This document shows, one piece after another, positions 63,525 to 64,000 of a stretch of DNA of 64,000 nucleotides. How positions within the stretch are numbered: position 1 is the stretch's first letter; each line of letters starts with the position of its first letter. The position numbers and the translations under genes are program-made. The DNA lies in contig NZ_JACRWD010000001.1 of assembly GCF_014306135.1 (NCBI RefSeq), positions 372,001-436,000 on the forward strand. Direction: 5' to 3'. The notes below the pieces were generated by a model that worked only from the letters and a program-made list of their open reading frames with translations, did no database searches and was not told the origin of the DNA. The DNA is from Paraclostridium hominis. GTDB taxonomy: Bacteria; Bacillota; Clostridia; Peptostreptococcales; Peptostreptococcaceae.

Positions 63525-64000
63525 ATGGAAAATGTGAATAAATTTCAAAGTTTTATAATATTATTTATGGTTTTTATAGGAATAATATTAGGTCAGATAG
63601 ATTTAATTCAAGCATACTCAGAATATTTAATAATGCCTTCTTTGATGGCAATGTTATTTTTAGTATTTATACAAATTCCAATAAAAGATATAACTAAATC
63701 ATTTAAAAATATGAAGTTTACATTAACATCTATTTGTATAAATTTTATATGGACACCTATATTAGTATTTATACTTGGAAGAGTATTTTTAGGTAATAAT
63801 TCAGATTTATTAATAGGTTTTGTAATGCTTATGGTAACACCGTGTACTGATTGGTATTTAATTTTTACTGGAATAGCTAAAGGAAATGTAGCATTAGGAG
63901 CATCTATTTTACCTTTAAATTTAATACTTCAATTAATTTTACTTCCAGTTTATGTATTCTTAATTGGACAATCAAGTGTTCAAATGGATGTTTTAAATCT
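63525..64000 (+). CDS. Bile acid:sodium/arsenite transporter-family protein (partial)
   Basis: The reading frame runs off the window end after 158 codons. It contains at least five membrane helices (FIILFMVFIGIILGQIDLIQ; LMAMLFLVFIQIPI; ICINFIWTPILVFILGRVFL; LLIGFVMLMVTPCTDWYLIF; LPLNLILQLILLPVYVFLIG). The VTPCTDWYLIFTGIAKGNVA segment, with its Pro-Cys-Thr-Asp, is characteristic of ACR3/bile-acid-sodium-symporter (BASS) transporters. AAAGGAGC at 63510-63517 supports the ATG. Substrate (arsenite or organic anion) is undecided without the rest. Confidence 0.8.
   Translation, partial: MENVNKFQSFIILFMVFIGIILGQIDLIQAYSEYLIMPSLMAMLFLVFIQIPIKDITKSFKNMKFTLTSICINFIWTPILVFILGRVFLGNNSDLLIGFVMLMVTPCTDWYLIFTGIAKGNVALGASILPLNLILQLILLPVYVFLIGQSSVQMDVLN

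Noticed and set aside
1..64000. CRISPR arrays, tRNA or rRNA genes, IS elements, prophage genes
   Set aside because: No regularly spaced repeats, no cloverleaf or rRNA motifs, no transposase, integrase or phage structural proteins were seen.

Overview
The window is very AT-rich, has Shine-Dalgarno-led genes, spore genes and an alpha/beta SASP, and begins inside a large flagellar operon that contains a fused FliR-FlhB protein, as in Clostridioides difficile. I infer an anaerobic, endospore-forming, motile member of the Peptostreptococcaceae (Paraclostridium/Paeniclostridium/Romboutsia-like). Species cannot be fixed from sequence reading alone. No rRNA, tRNA, CRISPR array, insertion sequence or prophage is visible.

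Layout. (1) 20-17341: late flagellar operon fliE-F-G-H-I-J-K, flgD-E, motA-B, fliO-P-Q, fliR::flhB, flhA, fliA and two FlgF/FlgG-type rod genes, covering basal body, export gate, hook scaffold, stator and sigma-28; a 735-base gene-free stretch follows. (2) 18077-26469: an unknown two-TM protein, an oligopeptide-binding lipoprotein whose two halves are in swapped order (circular permutation), a 49-residue Cys-containing small protein, an amino acid permease, an SH3/3D-domain exported protein and a glutamate-type carboxylate symporter. (3) 26574-30335: TPP-riboswitch-controlled thiamine salvage and uptake operon thiD-thiM-tenA-thiE-thiT. (4) 30336-36268: gene remnant, small acidic protein, 5'-3' exonuclease, BrnQ with an attenuator-like leader, YjeM-like permease. 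(5) 36363-40761: gene remnants, a SigV/RsiV-like lysozyme-stress sigma/anti-sigma pair with a 31-residue membrane protein, PEP carboxykinase, ribosome hibernation factor. (6) 40948-50167: DUF898-like protein, MacAB-type efflux operon, NifU-like and GGGtGRT proteins, an orphan nitrogenase-fold protein and two Cys-rich coiled-coil proteins that look like spore surface components. (7) 50400-64000: cell-wall amidase, YhfC protease, Fur-controlled flavodoxin and a matching candidate sRNA, RNase H, SASP, orphan sensor kinase, MATE pump, nitroreductase, a second candidate sRNA, a catalytically degenerate AgrB-like protein, a CAX antiporter, an EAL phosphodiesterase with an ATA start and a truncated bile-acid/arsenite-type transporter.

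The strongest non-routine signals are the permuted OppA-like protein, two unannotated sRNA candidates with exposed C-rich (anti-Shine-Dalgarno) segments, the tandem-hairpin leader with a short peptide upstream of brnQ, and the NifU-like/GGGtGRT/nitrogenase-like neighbourhood. All functional statements rest on reading translated sequence against remembered family motifs; no database search was run.
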